64,000 bases of DNA from Neocallimastix lanati (nom. inval.) (GCA_016946835.1 JACVTC010000041.1:917501-981500), one strand, 5' to 3'. Numbered from the stretch's first letter, positions 14,037-26,213 are shown. A program made the numbers and translations. Notes: generated from the letters alone by a model not told the origin.

Positions 14037-14165
14037 TGTTAAATGATCACCGGCGTAACAGGATTCCCTATGGAGTAATATATATGTTAGTGGTGTGTCG
14101 TTCAATGTTCTATAAACCTTTTTAATTAATTGATTTTATCTCTTTGAGTCCATAGTATAGGTGAA
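14037..14165. other. GC-richer island of unknown nature
   Basis: The stretch stands out from its surroundings by normal base mixture, with GATCACCGGCGTAACAGG and GTGGTGTGTCGTTC. A weak inverted pair, CTATGGAGT near 14071 and AGTCCATAG near 14147, could form a long hairpin. No open frame, tRNA box pair or snRNA signature was recognised. It may be a remnant of an inserted element or a small RNA gene. Confidence 0.3.
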
Positions 14166-14599
14166 GATATGAAGTATTTTATATCAACCAGTTTTTTGTT
14201 ATATTGACTAGTATAATAATTCTTGAATGAAAGTTTACTTTAGACAAGATTTATTTACATTCGATATAGAAAATTATATATAGTCTTGTTTCATATAAAA
14301 ACAAAAATAAAATGTAAATCATTTAAAGTTACCTATATAAATTATATTTAATTTTTTGTTTCAAATATTTGTTTTCATATTTTTATTCAGATTTTTTCTA
14401 AATAATAGACTATTACATTATTGTAATAATCTATATTCTGTAAAAAATAATAGTTCTAATATGGTTCTTATTCCTTTAATTTATAGTACACATTATATTC
14501 TTTTTAATTTTCATTAAAGTTGTTAATATTAATATTAATATTTTTTTTAAAAAAAAAATTAAATAATTACAAATGCTATATAATAATATCTTTAATATT

Positions 14600-17403
14600 T
14601 TATTTGTTAATTCTACTAGTATAATCAACATCATTATCATCAATATCATCATCAATGTCATCATCAATATCATCATCAATATCATCATCAATAGCAACAT
14701 CTATATCATCATCAATATCATCAATATAATTATTATTGATATTCTCTTTATCATCACCACTACTACTTGCATTTTTTATTTTCATTGAATGGCCTGTAGC
14801 TTCAATAGCTTCCATATAATCTTTTTCTTGTATTGGTTCTTGTTGTTTAATAAAACGAAGTATTCTTTGAATATTTTCAGACATGAATTCTGATGAAGGT
14901 ATAATTTTTAAAATATTTATATAAGTTAATTTGGTAAATGGAATTCCGTCTTCTATTATACTATTTTTAAAAAAAATTTTTTTTTTTTTTAGATTATTAG
15001 TAATAATTAATTTATTATACTAATAATAAAAATAAATTATTATTATCATAATTATTATTTTATATCTATATTTACTTTCGTATCTGTCTCAATAAAACAC
15101 TTTCAGTGGAAGATATTTTTTTTGAAGATCCAGTAGTATATAACAATCTTTTAATCATATCATTATACCATGGATGTTTTTTAATAATACTCTCACGTTC
15201 AATTTTTAGTTCGTTTCTTACAATATTTCTCATTCGTTTTATATCATCATCTATAAATGCATTATTCTTTTTTTTTTTTTTTCACCAATTTTAAAAATAT
15301 AAATGAAATAAAATATAGTTTTTTAATATTATTATTTAATTAATTATTATTATGAAAAAAAAATATTTACTAAACAGCTTACTTTACTAATTTTAAGTGA
15401 ATTAAATTTCATTTTAAATATTTTTTTTCTATAAATTTCTTGTCTCATTAAATCTTCTTCTAATATATTATTTAACCGTTGGAGTTGATCATAGTATCTA
15501 TCCCGTGTTTCATAAAACTTTAAAATTTTATTTTTATTTAAATAAATATAATTCGATAAATAAATAATTAAGGTTTTTAAATTATTAAAATTAAGATTTA
15601 ATTTATTTACTTTTTCTACTGGATTAATATGATTTAAATTTTGCTTAAATTGAAAAGTTTCTTCGAATTTTTTAAGATTTATAGTTTTTATTGATGGTTC
15701 CTCTAAATTAATATTTAAATATATAATTAATTAAACTTTATTTCTTTAAAAAGATTAAATAGTAATTTTTTGTTACCGTTTTCCTTTTTTTTATTTATTT
15801 TTTCCTTTTTACTAATATTTTTCAATTTATTCTTGGATAATGGTATTGAATCAATGTATTGTTCTTTTAACATTTATTATATTACATTATTATATTATTA
15901 GTTATAAAAAAATCATAATATGAATAAATGTCAAATATAATAACATACCATTTTTTCTCGTATTTGTCAATTGTGCAAAGTAATTCTGTTTATCCATATC
16001 AAAAATAAGATGCTTATAATCAATTGCTTTATATAAAAAAAAATAATTAAATAAAATTAATAAATATCAGTGGTCTTCATTATTATATGATTAATAAAAT
16101 ATTATTATACTATTTCATACTATTTAAATTAATATTTGATTTATCAGAATCATCATATTTATTACAATTATGATTTTCTATAGTTTCAAAATATGGAACT
16201 CCATACTTTTAATAATTAATATATATATATATATATATTAATCTAGTCTATATATATATAATATATATATAATTAATATTATATATTTATAATTACTTTA
16301 ACAAAATGCATTCTATTATTTGACTCATTTATTGCTGATTTTAATAATCCGTAACCAGTTTTTCTTCCAGATAAGTCCACTTTTATTTTTTTTATATAAT
16401 GTAAAATATTTTTGATTATATAAATATTAACTATAAACCTAAAATTTAAATTATATATTTAAAGAAAAAATATCAAATTTCATTCTATAAACATACAAGT
16501 TGGAATTTTTCTATTAACATGATATAATTCATTTTTTATATTATTCATTTTATATTCCTGATGATATGATGGCCTATATATATTATTAAAAATTATACAT
16601 TAATTTTAAATTAATTTATAACTTTTAATATTATTTTGCTATTTAATATATTTTTAAAATACTTTTGAAAGGAACCTGGATTTATTTGTAAAGAATCAAT
16701 TATTAATTTTTTTGTATCGGTGATAGGAGAACCTTTATAGAAATGAAACAATTTTTAATTAATTTAATCAAAAAAATTAAAAAGAAATATATTATAATTA
16801 TATATATATATGTACCTAATGGTTTATATGGCTCTTTAAATACTGATGAAAATCCACATTCATGTACATCCTATTTTTTATTATTATTATTTTTTTATTA
16901 TTAAATTTTTATTTTTAATAATAATAATATCCATATGAATTTAATTAATAATTATTATAATAAATTAGTAATATTAGAAAACATTTTCTATGGGTAAAAA
17001 CTAAAATGTATATTAATACTTTTTTTCTTCTCTCTTTTTCTTTTTTTATTTCTTGTTGATCCCCTGTTAAAAGACATAAATTAGTTCTTACGTATACTTT
17101 TTCGGGACTATAATTTGCCGTTCTAATTAAACTATCATTAATTATATTTGATTTCATTGAATCTAGCAATGATACATCTTTGATATCTTTTTTAATAAAC
17201 TGACTATGACTAACTAAATTATGACGTCGAAAGTGATGCTTCGGTCCGATGGAGTTAGAATTATTATTACCATTATTAATTGTTAAATTCTTATTTATTG
17301 ATGATACATTATTAGTATCTTTTTGAATTGCTGAATTTTTAAATGATACTTCATTTGTATTATTCTTATTTAGAAGTAAGCTTCTTAGTGATGATTCTGT
17401 CAT
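14600..17403 (-). CDS. Unrecognised 11-exon gene, 596-aa charged protein with acidic IDDD tail
   Basis: Exons: 17403-17020, 16870-16816, 16732-16663, 16573-16497, 16379-16297, 16205-16121, 16026-15949, 15863-15777, 15702-15383, 15266-15076, 14960-14600. All ten introns have GT/AG ends and every phase joins, so the model is solid although the family is not known to me. The N-terminal exon is Asn/Ser rich and ends in a basic QQEIKKEKERRKK segment; the middle is basic and helix-prone with LQRLNNILEEDLMRQEIYRK; the C-terminus has FIKQQEPIQEKDYMEAIEA followed by a run of DDDI repeats coded by near-perfect 12-nt repeats (about 14640-14720). No signal peptide or membrane segment. Possible cytoskeletal or flagellar coiled-coil protein, but that is a guess. 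Confidence 0.7.
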
Positions 17404-17966
17404 TATAATATTAAGTAATTTATATATTTATAGGTTATATTTTCATATAATTTTCAAAAAATATTTATAATAAATTGAATATTGAATGAATATAAAATGA
17501 AAAAATCTACCATTGATTTAATATTTTGTTTCATAATTTTTCCCACATAATACTGTATAATTAAATAATTAAATATATATCTATTTTCAAAATCTATTTT
17601 TAACATTTATTAAAGTTTATTTTTTATAGTTTAATGAAACTTTTATAAATAATTAAAAAAAAAATAATTACAAATATATATATATAAATGTAAAATTTAT
17701 TAATTATATTAACTTCCTATATTTTATAAAAAATATTTATTAGAATCTTTTTTGTTACACCAACTTAAATAACTCAAAATTTGATTAATAATAAATGAAT
17801 TTTTAAATATTGAAATATTATTAAAGTTTTTAATTCATTTTAAATATGTCAAAGTATTTTACTATTTTTTCTCAATAATAAGTTCATCATTCAAAAAATA
17901 ATGTGTAAATTCATATTCATTAAAATTTTTAATTAATTTAATTTCATCAATTTCTCAGAGAAACAT

Positions 17967-18009
<43 letters not shown>

Positions 18010-18953
18010 ATTATTAGAAATAAAAATTCATTTATATAAAGATATCTATACATTTTTTTAAAAAATTCTTTCATAAAAAATTCATTGGATATCTTATAAT
18101 ATTATATATAATTATTACTGAAAAAATAAAAACAATTATATGTAAATATTTTTAATAATAAATAGAAAAATAAATAAATGCTCAGATTATTTAAACGCAT
18201 AGGATATAATTTATAAATAAATAGAAAGATTTAATTCAGAATATCAATAAATACAATTTTAAAAAGAAATATACAATAAAAAAGAATATTTCATAAATCA
18301 TATTTATTGTATTTAAAAATTTAAGTTTATCTACTATAATTTCCCATATTCCAAAATTTAAAGTATTAATAATTATTGAGCTTTTTTTTTATTATTTTAT
18401 TTTTTTATTATTTTTTTTAATAGTTAAAAGTATAGATATAACCGCAATAGATGCTAAAAAACTATAATTGAAGAAATAATAAAAATAATTAATATTTATA
18501 TATAATTTTCACAGATTATTATTTAAGAACTTCTTATAATTTTTATAATTAAATAATCAAAATTAATATTAATTTAATAATACTAAAATAATAATAGAAT
18601 ACATAAAACTATGAATTAAGTATCATTGCTAAAATTATCAAATGATGTAAAATATATAAAACTAAATAAAATATAAAATTTAATAAGATCTTGATTTTAA
18701 TTTTTTTTTTTTTTTTAAAAAAACCTTTTTTTTTTTTTTTTTAATAAAAATTCTACTTTATAGTGTATTATTAAATAAAGATATATTAATCATTATTAGG
18801 AAAAGATCTAAATATATTTGAGAGAATGATAAAATAATAATAAATCTTTTAAATTTTATTAATACCGATTTGATTAAAAAATATAAAGAATTTATAATTA
18901 TGAGATAATAAAATTATTTATATTTCGTTAAAACAAAAATTAATATTTAAAAA
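17404..18953. other. AT-rich spacer, about 1.5 kb
   Basis: Upstream flank of the 11-exon gene. It contains an A tract of about 40 bases (near 17968-18007), a T tract opposed to an A run near 18700-18740, and no recognisable gene. Confidence 0.6.
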
Positions 18954-18976
18954 GTGTTGCATTTCAGTTAAGTTTC

Positions 18977-19658
18977 CTGATCGACTTTCGTTAGTATCAA
19001 ATCTTCACGATTTTCCCCTCTAGTTTTACGTGAAAGGTTAGGGGTTAAATGATACTCAGGGGGATCGTGCATTTCGAAATAGTGCATTTCGTAATGTGGC
19101 GTACTTGTTTTTTAATAATTTAATAAGTATTAGTTAAATAAATGATAATTAAATAAATAATAAATATTCTTTTTTTTTATATATATAATTTATTGATATT
19201 CAATTATAAAAATATTTTTTTATAATAATAATAATAATTTTTTAAAATTCTTTTTTAATAGAATATATTATTATTTCTTTTGAAATAATAATTTTTTATA
19301 TATTTATTTATGATTGTATAGAATATTTTAAAAATGTATGACTTTATTTTAAAATTTTATAAGCCACATTGCGAAATGCATGATCTCCATACTCAGGTAG
19401 GTATGTTTTCTATATTTCTAATACTTTAGAATCCCATTGCATAAGACTTCTCTGAGAGATTACAGTTTCCAGCTCCTCTGGGATGGCAAGGAGACCACCT
19501 ATAGTGGGCTCTGCTTTCCCTTGAGGATCGCGAACAGTGCTTCTATATGGAGTTTCTTTGCTTATGGGGAGTTGAGAGCGTATTTGTATGGCAGTTAAAC
19601 ATACACCCATATTAACATATGGGGGTGACAAAAGTCTTTAGTCTATAAAAAAAAAATA
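18977..19658 (+). mobile_element. A-tailed retroposed element with 14-bp target-site duplication
   Basis: The 14-mer TTCAGTTAAGTTTC occurs at 18963-18976 and again at 19659-19672. Just before the second copy lies an A-rich tail (about 19647-19657). Long direct repeat plus 3' A tail is the signature of target-primed reverse transcription, so this looks like a SINE or a 5'-truncated LINE. Without the inner MITE and its duplication it is about 345 bp, much less AT-rich than its surroundings. An open frame of 73 codons on the minus strand (19410-19631) has no family I know and is probably fortuitous. Confidence 0.65.
19061..19388. mobile_element. MITE (family A) with 9-bp target-site duplication, Mutator-like
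   Basis: Left end GGGATCGTGCATTTCG (19061-19076), followed by a second GTGCATTTCG and TAATGTGGC. The right end read on the other strand is GGAGATCATGCATTTCG, then CAATGTGGC. Direct repeats ATACTCAGG flank it at 19052-19060 and 19389-19397. The left arm carries an extra copy of the GTGCATTTCG box relative to the right. Nine-bp duplications are typical of Mutator-type transposases; none is encoded here, so it is non-autonomous. It sits inside the A-tailed element at 18977-19658. Confidence 0.8.
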
Positions 19659-20181
19659 TTCAGTTAAGTTTCATTTTAGAAAATATGGCGTCTCAAAAAT
19701 TTAATAAATAAATTAATAAATAAATAAATTTAATAAATAATGTCAAATTAGGGCTAAAAATTATTTTATTTGTATTATACTTTTTAATATTTATATAAAA
19801 TATATATTCTTTAAAAATAATATATTTTTGAAATAATATAAAAAAGCATTTAAAAAAAAAAAAATTTTTTTTAATTATTTTTTACTTATATTTAATTATT
19901 TGCTTTTTGAATTTAATTATTTATCATGAAATTGGTATTAATTATTCAATCTCTTTAATTATGAAGTGTTTAAGAAAATATCTTATTTTTAAATAAAAAT
20001 ATAATATTTATTTAATTATTTGTTATTTTTATTTAACTATTTATTTATTCTGGATAAATCTATAAACTTTATAAATATTCATTTATTAATTTATAATTAA
20101 ATGATATTTAAAAATTTATGGCTATAATTTACAACAATATAAAAGCCATATTTTGAAATGTAGTTTTCCAAAATGCAATAC

Positions 20182-20958
20182 ATTCTTGTATTTACATTTT
20201 ATATAATATCAAAATAAAAATTATTTTTGAATATTAAATTTCATTAATAAATTAAATTCCTATATATACAATAAGTATGTATTAGGTGATTATTTTGAAT
20301 TAGGAAAAGATTTTTATTATTAGGTAAAAATACAATAGTATTATAATTATAATAGTATTATGCCTACTTATATAGTATTTAATATATATTTCAAAGTAGA
20401 AATTCAAATATACTTATAAGAATTTTTGTTAATGAAGAAGACATATTATGAGAAAATAAAAGAAAAAAAAAGAAAAAAAAAAATATTTAAATAGGTGAGA
20501 TATATACGATATTTAGTTAACTTCATTATATTGCAAAAAAATATATTTATAAAAATCGCAATTTTGAAGATATATTAAAAAGAAATTTATATTTAAATTC
20601 ATTCTGTATATATTATATATATATTATTATAAATATATAATTATATCAATATTCAATGATAATAAGTAAACTATATGTATATATATGATTATTTTTTGTA
20701 GGATACTAATTAGATTATATTAATGCTTTTAATTTGAATAATGCTAATATTTGAATTAAGAATAATTGAATTAAATATAATTATATATATGTAAATTAAA
20801 TATTAAATTTTATACTCCTATTGTTTAAATAAAAAATTTTCATATTGTTTTTTAAAATCTGATTTTATTTATTTTTATTTTTATTTTTATGTATTACCTA
20901 TAAATTTGCATTTCAATATATTTTAAATTATTTTTGATTTAAAAGACTGATATTATAA

Positions 20959-20999
<41 letters not shown>

Positions 21000-21114
21000 G
21001 TATAAATAAATTAATAATTATAATTGTAATTTATAATTATACATTTAATGATGATATATTAAATTGAAATAAATTTCGTTTTTAAATGAGTCGAATTAAA
21101 TTGATATTAATAAT
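20182..21114. other. AT-rich spacer 3' of LSM2
   Basis: No gene seen. It contains TA repeats and a T tract of about 35 bases ending near 20998, and presumably the 3' flank of LSM2. Confidence 0.6.
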
Positions 21115-21894
21115 TTAATTTTTTGGTTGTTGAGCTTCTCTTCTCGTTGCATCTTGAAGTAAAGCAGTGTCAACTAAATCCTTCGATAAACTAACGTAAC
21201 GAACTACTGAACCACGAATAAAACAACTTTTTACTGAATCCTGATATATTTTTTTTTATTATTAAAATTAAATTGGATACAATATAAACGATGATAAAAT
21301 ATGTATATATATAATATATACACTTTAATAATATTATAATTTCTTTAAAGAGTAAATGTTAAATAGTATATAAATATTAACATACCATGTGAGGATATTT
21401 CTGCTGATCCAATACACTTATATCATTCAACTTGATATTTAAAAATTGATCTACTGAAATAAGTTTTCCAGTAATTGTAAGATCATTTTTTAATTCAACT
21501 GTTACTGAATGACCAATTAATGTATTAAAGAAAGAATAAAAAAGCTGGAAAAAATATTAAATTATATATAATGAAATTTATAATTTTTCATTAGAATATA
21601 ATTAATTAATATTAAAATATTACTTTATTTTTTATCATTAATTAAAATAGAACACATCATTTTGAATATTAATTCTATTTATTGATATATTATTTTAATT
21701 TCAAAACCTTAAAAAATTGATTTAATTTGCATAATAGTATAATTCACATAAAGTAGATTATATCTTAAAGAAAAAAAAATTTTAATTTTAGCATTATTAA
21801 GAATATTTTAAAACTTGAAAGGAAAAAAAATAGAATAATATTTTAAATGTCTACTTCATAAATTACTTTTAATAATTTATAATGTAATTACCAT
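21115..21894 (-). CDS. LSM2: LSm2, U6 snRNA-associated Sm-like protein (apparent 1-nt deletion in exon 2)
   Basis: Coding exons: 21894-21892 (ATG only), 21543-21386, 21240-21115. The product matches LSm2 along almost its whole length (about 95 aa): FYSFFNTLIGHSVTVELKND (Sm1), SVDQFLNIKLND, KYPHM, then FIRGSVVRYV (Sm2) and a short C-terminus. LSm2 belongs to the LSm1-7 ring in mRNA decay and the LSm2-8 ring on U6 snRNA. Exon 2 is 158 nt where 159 is needed: after the acceptor the bases CTTTTTATTC lack one T compared with the expected codons for MLFYSFF, so the frame from ATG is broken as given. This sits in a T homopolymer, so a sequencing or assembly error is more likely than a pseudogene; the rest is intact. 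Confidence 0.85.
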
Positions 21895-22675
21895 TTTTCT
21901 TTATTATAATTATTATTTATTATAAAAATTATTTATTATTATTATTATTATTAAATAAAACAATTTAATAAAAAAAACAAAAAATATTTATTAAAATTTT
22001 AAATTTTATTGGATTAGAGATTTTATATAATTAAATTTTTCTTAAATTTTTATTATATTTAATTAAATTTTCAATAAAAGTTAAAGTATGTTTTCCCTCC
22101 TAAGTATAAAATTCATTCTATAACCCACAAATAAATATAAAGAATAATAAAGAATAATAAAAAATAATTTTATATTAATTTTATAAAATTTTAAATTTAT
22201 TAGTATAAAATATTATATAATTTTATAATTTTTATGATCAATTAAATAAATAAATAAAAATAAACTAAAATTCTAATAATAAAAAATAATTAATAAAGTT
22301 AATTAAAAAAAAAAAAATAATAAAAAAGTAAAAAAATAAATAATCAATATATATATATTTATATACATAATTTTTTTTTTTTAATTTTATTTATTTTTAT
22401 TTTTTCGATTTTGGTTTGCTTTTAAATAATTATATTATTTAATAATATACATAATAAATATTAAATTATTATTTAATATATATTTAATTAGTTTTTATCT
22501 AAAATATTACTATTCTTTTCAGGAATTTTTTTTTTAAAAAATAAAAAATAAAAGATGATTGTATATATAAAATTAACGAAAAAATAAAAATAAATAAATA
22601 ATAAATAAATAAATAAAATATAATACAATTACATACCTTATATTCAATATAAAAATTTTATATATTATTAAATTA

Positions 22676-22751
<76 letters not shown>

Positions 22752-22804
22752 TCATTGCGTTCTGTATAAAAAATTTCTTTTATTAAATAGAGTTTAATGA
22801 ATAA
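21895..22804. other. Divergent AT-rich spacer with AAT microsatellite
   Basis: Between LSM2 (-) and the phosphatase gene (+). It includes an AAT/AATA repeat at about 22676-22751. Both promoters should lie here; no motif is recognisable. Confidence 0.6.
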
Positions 22805-24539
22805 ATGCTCAAAAGAACCAAAAGACAATTATTATTTATTTCACTTTTTGTTATTACTTTAGTCAGTGTTCATTTTATCTATAATCATGCCATAATAAAT
22901 AAAATTGATTATGTTAATAATGTTAACGTTAATTATATAAACGATAATATAGATAGATATTTTGGTACTAAAAGTAGATACCCAATAAAGTCAGAAATTT
23001 CGGGTGCCAAATTTAGTGTCGATTCGAAATTTAAATTAAGACAAGTTCAATTAGTAATATATATTTTTTTATTTTTATGTTAAAAATTTAAATTCATTAA
23101 TAATAATATGTAGTAATGTTTATAAAAAAATATTTATTTATATACTTATATATATATATATTTATTTATTTATTTAAAATAATAAATAAAAGGTTTGTAG
23201 ACATGGAACTAGATATCCTACAGGATCAAAGAATTATAATGAAAAAATTGAATATTTAAGAGATTTCATATATTCAAATTCAAATATTCTTCCCAAACAT
23301 TATTCTTTTTTATCATTATTTGAAAACCCATATAATGTATCTGAATATGGACTTTTAGATGTTCAAGGCATTAAAGATATACAAAATTTGGCAAAACGTG
23401 CTATTAGAAGATATAATAATATAACTCAAACTATTGATGATATAGCTAATGTTCATATCTATTCTACAAATGTCACTAGAGTAGTAGATAGTGCAGCTGC
23501 TTTTGTTTCAACATTTAAAATTCATTTAGATAATATGCATAAAAATAGTGTAAATGATAACGAAGAAACTAATAATATTAAACATACACAAGATTCTATA
23601 TTTGAACAAGATGAAGAAGAAACTCTTGCATTTGATAGAAGAGATTATGAGTTTAGTGAAAAAGAAATTAATATATTATTAGAAACAGATGTAGATAATT
23701 ATGAGGATGACTTTAGTTACTTTCAAAATGATAAAATTTTAAAATATATTAATATATATAAGGATCGTAGTCAAGATATTGTTTTATCTCCTCATATTGC
23801 ATGTCCTTTATTCAACGAAGAAGTTGACTCAGACGAGAAAAAGGAAATAAATGAAAATATTAAAATACTCGAAAATAGTTATATTCAAAGTGTCATTAAT
23901 GACATAAAAGAAAATTTACATATAGAAGAAGTACCAAGTATTGTAGGAGAAAGTGTAATGAGTATGTGTATATTTGAAGTTGCTCTAAATAACACCAGAA
24001 ATCAATTTTGTTCTTTAATTAATGTAAATAAAAAATATTCAATACTTTAATAATAAAATTTATTAAGTATAAATTATATAAATTGTCAAAAAAATATTTT
24101 AAAAATAAATAAAATAAAAAATAAGAATAATATATAAATAAATAAAATAAAAATAAAATAAATAATAAAATAAGATATAAAATAATTTATTATATAAAAC
24201 TAATGATTATTAAATTTTAAATATTTTATTATATTTTAGAAATCTTCATTTGAAAATTATGCATTTTATGAAGATTATAGAAATTATCATATTAAAGGCT
24301 ATTATAATGAAATTAATAAATGGTTAGCAACACCATTATTCAAAGAAATAATCAATGATATAGATAAAGAAATATTAAAAGATGAATTATATATAACCAA
24401 AAGAAATACTTTTAATACTAATATTGTATTAAGGTTTGGACATGCTGAAACAATATTTCCATTAGTAACTTTATTGGTATGTATATCAATAGATTATATG
24501 AATATAAATAAAAATTATAAGCAAAGTTTCCAAAAAAAA

Positions 24540-24592
<53 letters not shown>

Positions 24593-25210
24593 TAATTAAT
24601 AAATATTTACATATTTCTTTTTTTTTTTAATGTATCTATTATTTATAATTGATAATATGAAAATAAAACGTTTCATTTATTAAACTTTATCTATAATTTA
24701 AAACACATCTTGATTAAACAAATATAATAATTAATATGATTAAATTAACAGGGTTTATATAAAGATAAAAAGCATTTAACTATGAAAGATGCTCCACCAA
24801 ATAATAAATATATATTTAAATCATCTGAAATATCACCATTTGCATCCAATTTTTGGTTTGAAATTTATGAAATTGAAACAAAATATATTCCAAATTACAA
24901 TCCAAAAGAAGATATACTATATGTTGATAATCCTTTTGGAAACCAAAATGTAACAAATATATTAGAAAATATTACTAATAATAATAGTCATAAAACCATA
25001 GTTAATCCTTTTACATTCGTTATAAGAATTCTTTTAAACGAAAGAGAAATAACTATTCCTGGATGTTCACCAATATTAGTTGTAGATCCAACGACTAGAG
25101 AAAAAACAAAATATTCCACTTTTTGCTTATTAAGTCAATTTAAAAATTTATATAAAGATATCTTAAGTACTACAATTGATGATTATAAAGCAAAATGTCA
25201 TATGAATTAA
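22805..25210 (+). CDS. MINPP1: Histidine acid phosphatase, multiple inositol polyphosphate phosphatase (MINPP) type
   Basis: Exons 22805-23053, 23193-24023, 24240-24476, 24752-25210, all phase 0, 591 aa. Residues about 8-27 form a hydrophobic signal or anchor segment. The catalytic RHGTRYP motif is at residues 86-92 (phosphohistidine nucleophile H87) and the distal acid-base motif FGHAET has H428-A-E430; the HAE triad rather than HD is the MINPP signature. FCSLIN near the exon 2/3 junction and RILLNEREITIPGC near the C-terminus also fit the family. MINPP removes phosphates from inositol phosphates including phytate, usually in the secretory lumen or outside the cell. An acidic Asn/Glu-rich insert lies at about residues 185-250. 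For a gut fungus an exported phytase role is possible but is inference. Confidence 0.88.
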
Positions 25211-25654
25211 TTATACATATAAATAACTATTTAAATTATATTTAAAATAAAATAAAAAACATATAAATATATACATATATACATTTAAAAAGACAATTAT
25301 AATATACCGATTTAATTAATTAATTATAAACAAATATGAATAAATTCTCACTGACAATTTTTTTTTAAAAAAAAAAAAAAAAATAAAAAACATATAAATA
25401 TTTGATATAATAAAATATATCATATCCATATTCACTTATATTTATTTTAATATAATTTTTTCTTTTTGATTATAATATTGTTTCATTCGATTATTTTTTA
25501 TTTTTTATTCTTTTTTATTCTTTTTTATTTTATTATTGTTATTATTAGTAGTAGTATTAGAATTATATTTTATTCTTTTAATTTACAAAAAAAAATAAAA
25601 GTGAATGATAAATGCGTTTAATAAAAAGAAAATAATCTTTTCTTTTCTTTTCTG

Positions 25655-25685
<31 letters not shown>

Positions 25686-25781
25686 CACAAATATTTTAAT
25701 TATTTTTTAATTATATCAGATATGATGATTAATATAATTTATTTAAAAAAAAACTTCTTATTTTATTTTTTTTAAAAAATT
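25211..25781. other. Convergent AT-rich spacer
   Basis: Short 3'-3' spacer between the phosphatase and the RING gene, with a T run near 25660-25683. Nothing else visible. Confidence 0.6.
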
Positions 25782-26213
25782 CTAGCTAACATATAGCTTT
25801 ATTGCTTTATCAATCCTTCTTTTACAAATTGGACATTTTGAAATGTTATTTGTTTTTAATTTAGTAATACAACTAGAGCAAACAGCATAATGACCACATG
25901 GAACTAAAATTTCTGTTACTTTACTTGAATGACAAACTTTACAAATAATTTCGCCATTTTTAATCTTTAATTCTCTTTCCTTTCTATCATTAATTTCATT
26001 TTCTCCGTTTTCCTCTTTTCCTTGTAAATATTCGATCTCTTTATCTCTTTCATCAATAGTACATTTTTGTTCCTCAATAACTTTATCTTTTTGAAGACTG
26101 GAAATAATACCAACAGTAGCAACAGTGGCTATACCAATTCCAGCAACGGTCTTTAAAACATTTTTAACAACTTTTTTGTTTTTTCTTCTAATTTCTTCTC
26201 TACTATCAGTCAT
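25782..26213 (-). CDS. Small membrane-anchored C3HC4 RING-finger protein
   Basis: Single exon, 143 aa. Residues 20-40 (Ala/Val/Ile/Gly rich) form a likely transmembrane or membrane-associated helix preceded by a basic stretch; residues 41-85 are a charged coiled coil. The C-terminal RING has C91, C94, C106, H108, C112, C115, C127 and C130, spacing C-x2-C-x11-C-x-H-x3-C-x2-C-x11-C-x2-C, of the compact IAP/MUL1 kind with VPCGHYAVCSSC. Such domains recruit E2 enzymes, so it is probably a membrane-bound E3 ubiquitin ligase; organelle and substrates cannot be told. It is divergent from the next gene (680-bp shared upstream region). Confidence 0.85.
   Translation of the reverse strand: MTDSREEIRRKNKKVVKNVLKTVAGIGIATVATVGIISSLQKDKVIEEQKCTIDERDKEIEYLQGKEENGENEINDRKERELKIKNGEIICKVCHSSKVTEILVPCGHYAVCSSCITKLKTNNISKCPICKRRIDKAIKLYVS

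Larger units (their letters stand above)
11693..14599. other. AT-rich spacer with repeats, about 2.9 kb
   Basis: Convergent intergenic region between the 7TM-RGS gene (+) and the 11-exon gene (-). It holds several long T and A homopolymers (about 12241-12274, 12361-12387, 12750-12794 and 13496-13520), two diverged copies of a T-tract-plus-ACATNNTTATAATTTAC block (about 12275-12350 and 12462-12535), the tandem duplication at 12676-13105 and a GC-richer island at about 14037-14165. No gene is visible. Confidence 0.6.
18954..20181. mobile_element. Outer MITE-like element, interrupted by two nested insertions
   Basis: The right end (20150-20181, read on the minus strand) runs GTATTGCATTTTGGAAAA, then CTACATTTCAAAATATGGC. 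The left end, after removing the insertion at 18977-19658 and one copy of its duplicated target, runs GTGTTGCATTTCAGTTAAG, then TTTCATTTTAGAAAATATGGC. The two ends align as imperfect terminal inverted repeats of about 35-40 bp with a doubled GCATTT motif, the same plan as the inner element at 19061-19388. The remaining interior is AT-rich and non-coding (about 530 bp in all). No clear target-site duplication, so this is the oldest layer. Confidence 0.55.

Noticed and set aside
14573-14788. Plus-strand open frame of I/N repeats
   Set aside because: Antisense of the DDDI repeat in the last exon of the 11-exon gene.
19410-19631. 73-codon minus-strand open frame of normal composition
   Set aside because: Lies in the A-tailed retroposed element, antisense to its likely transcript; no motif recognised, so not called a gene.
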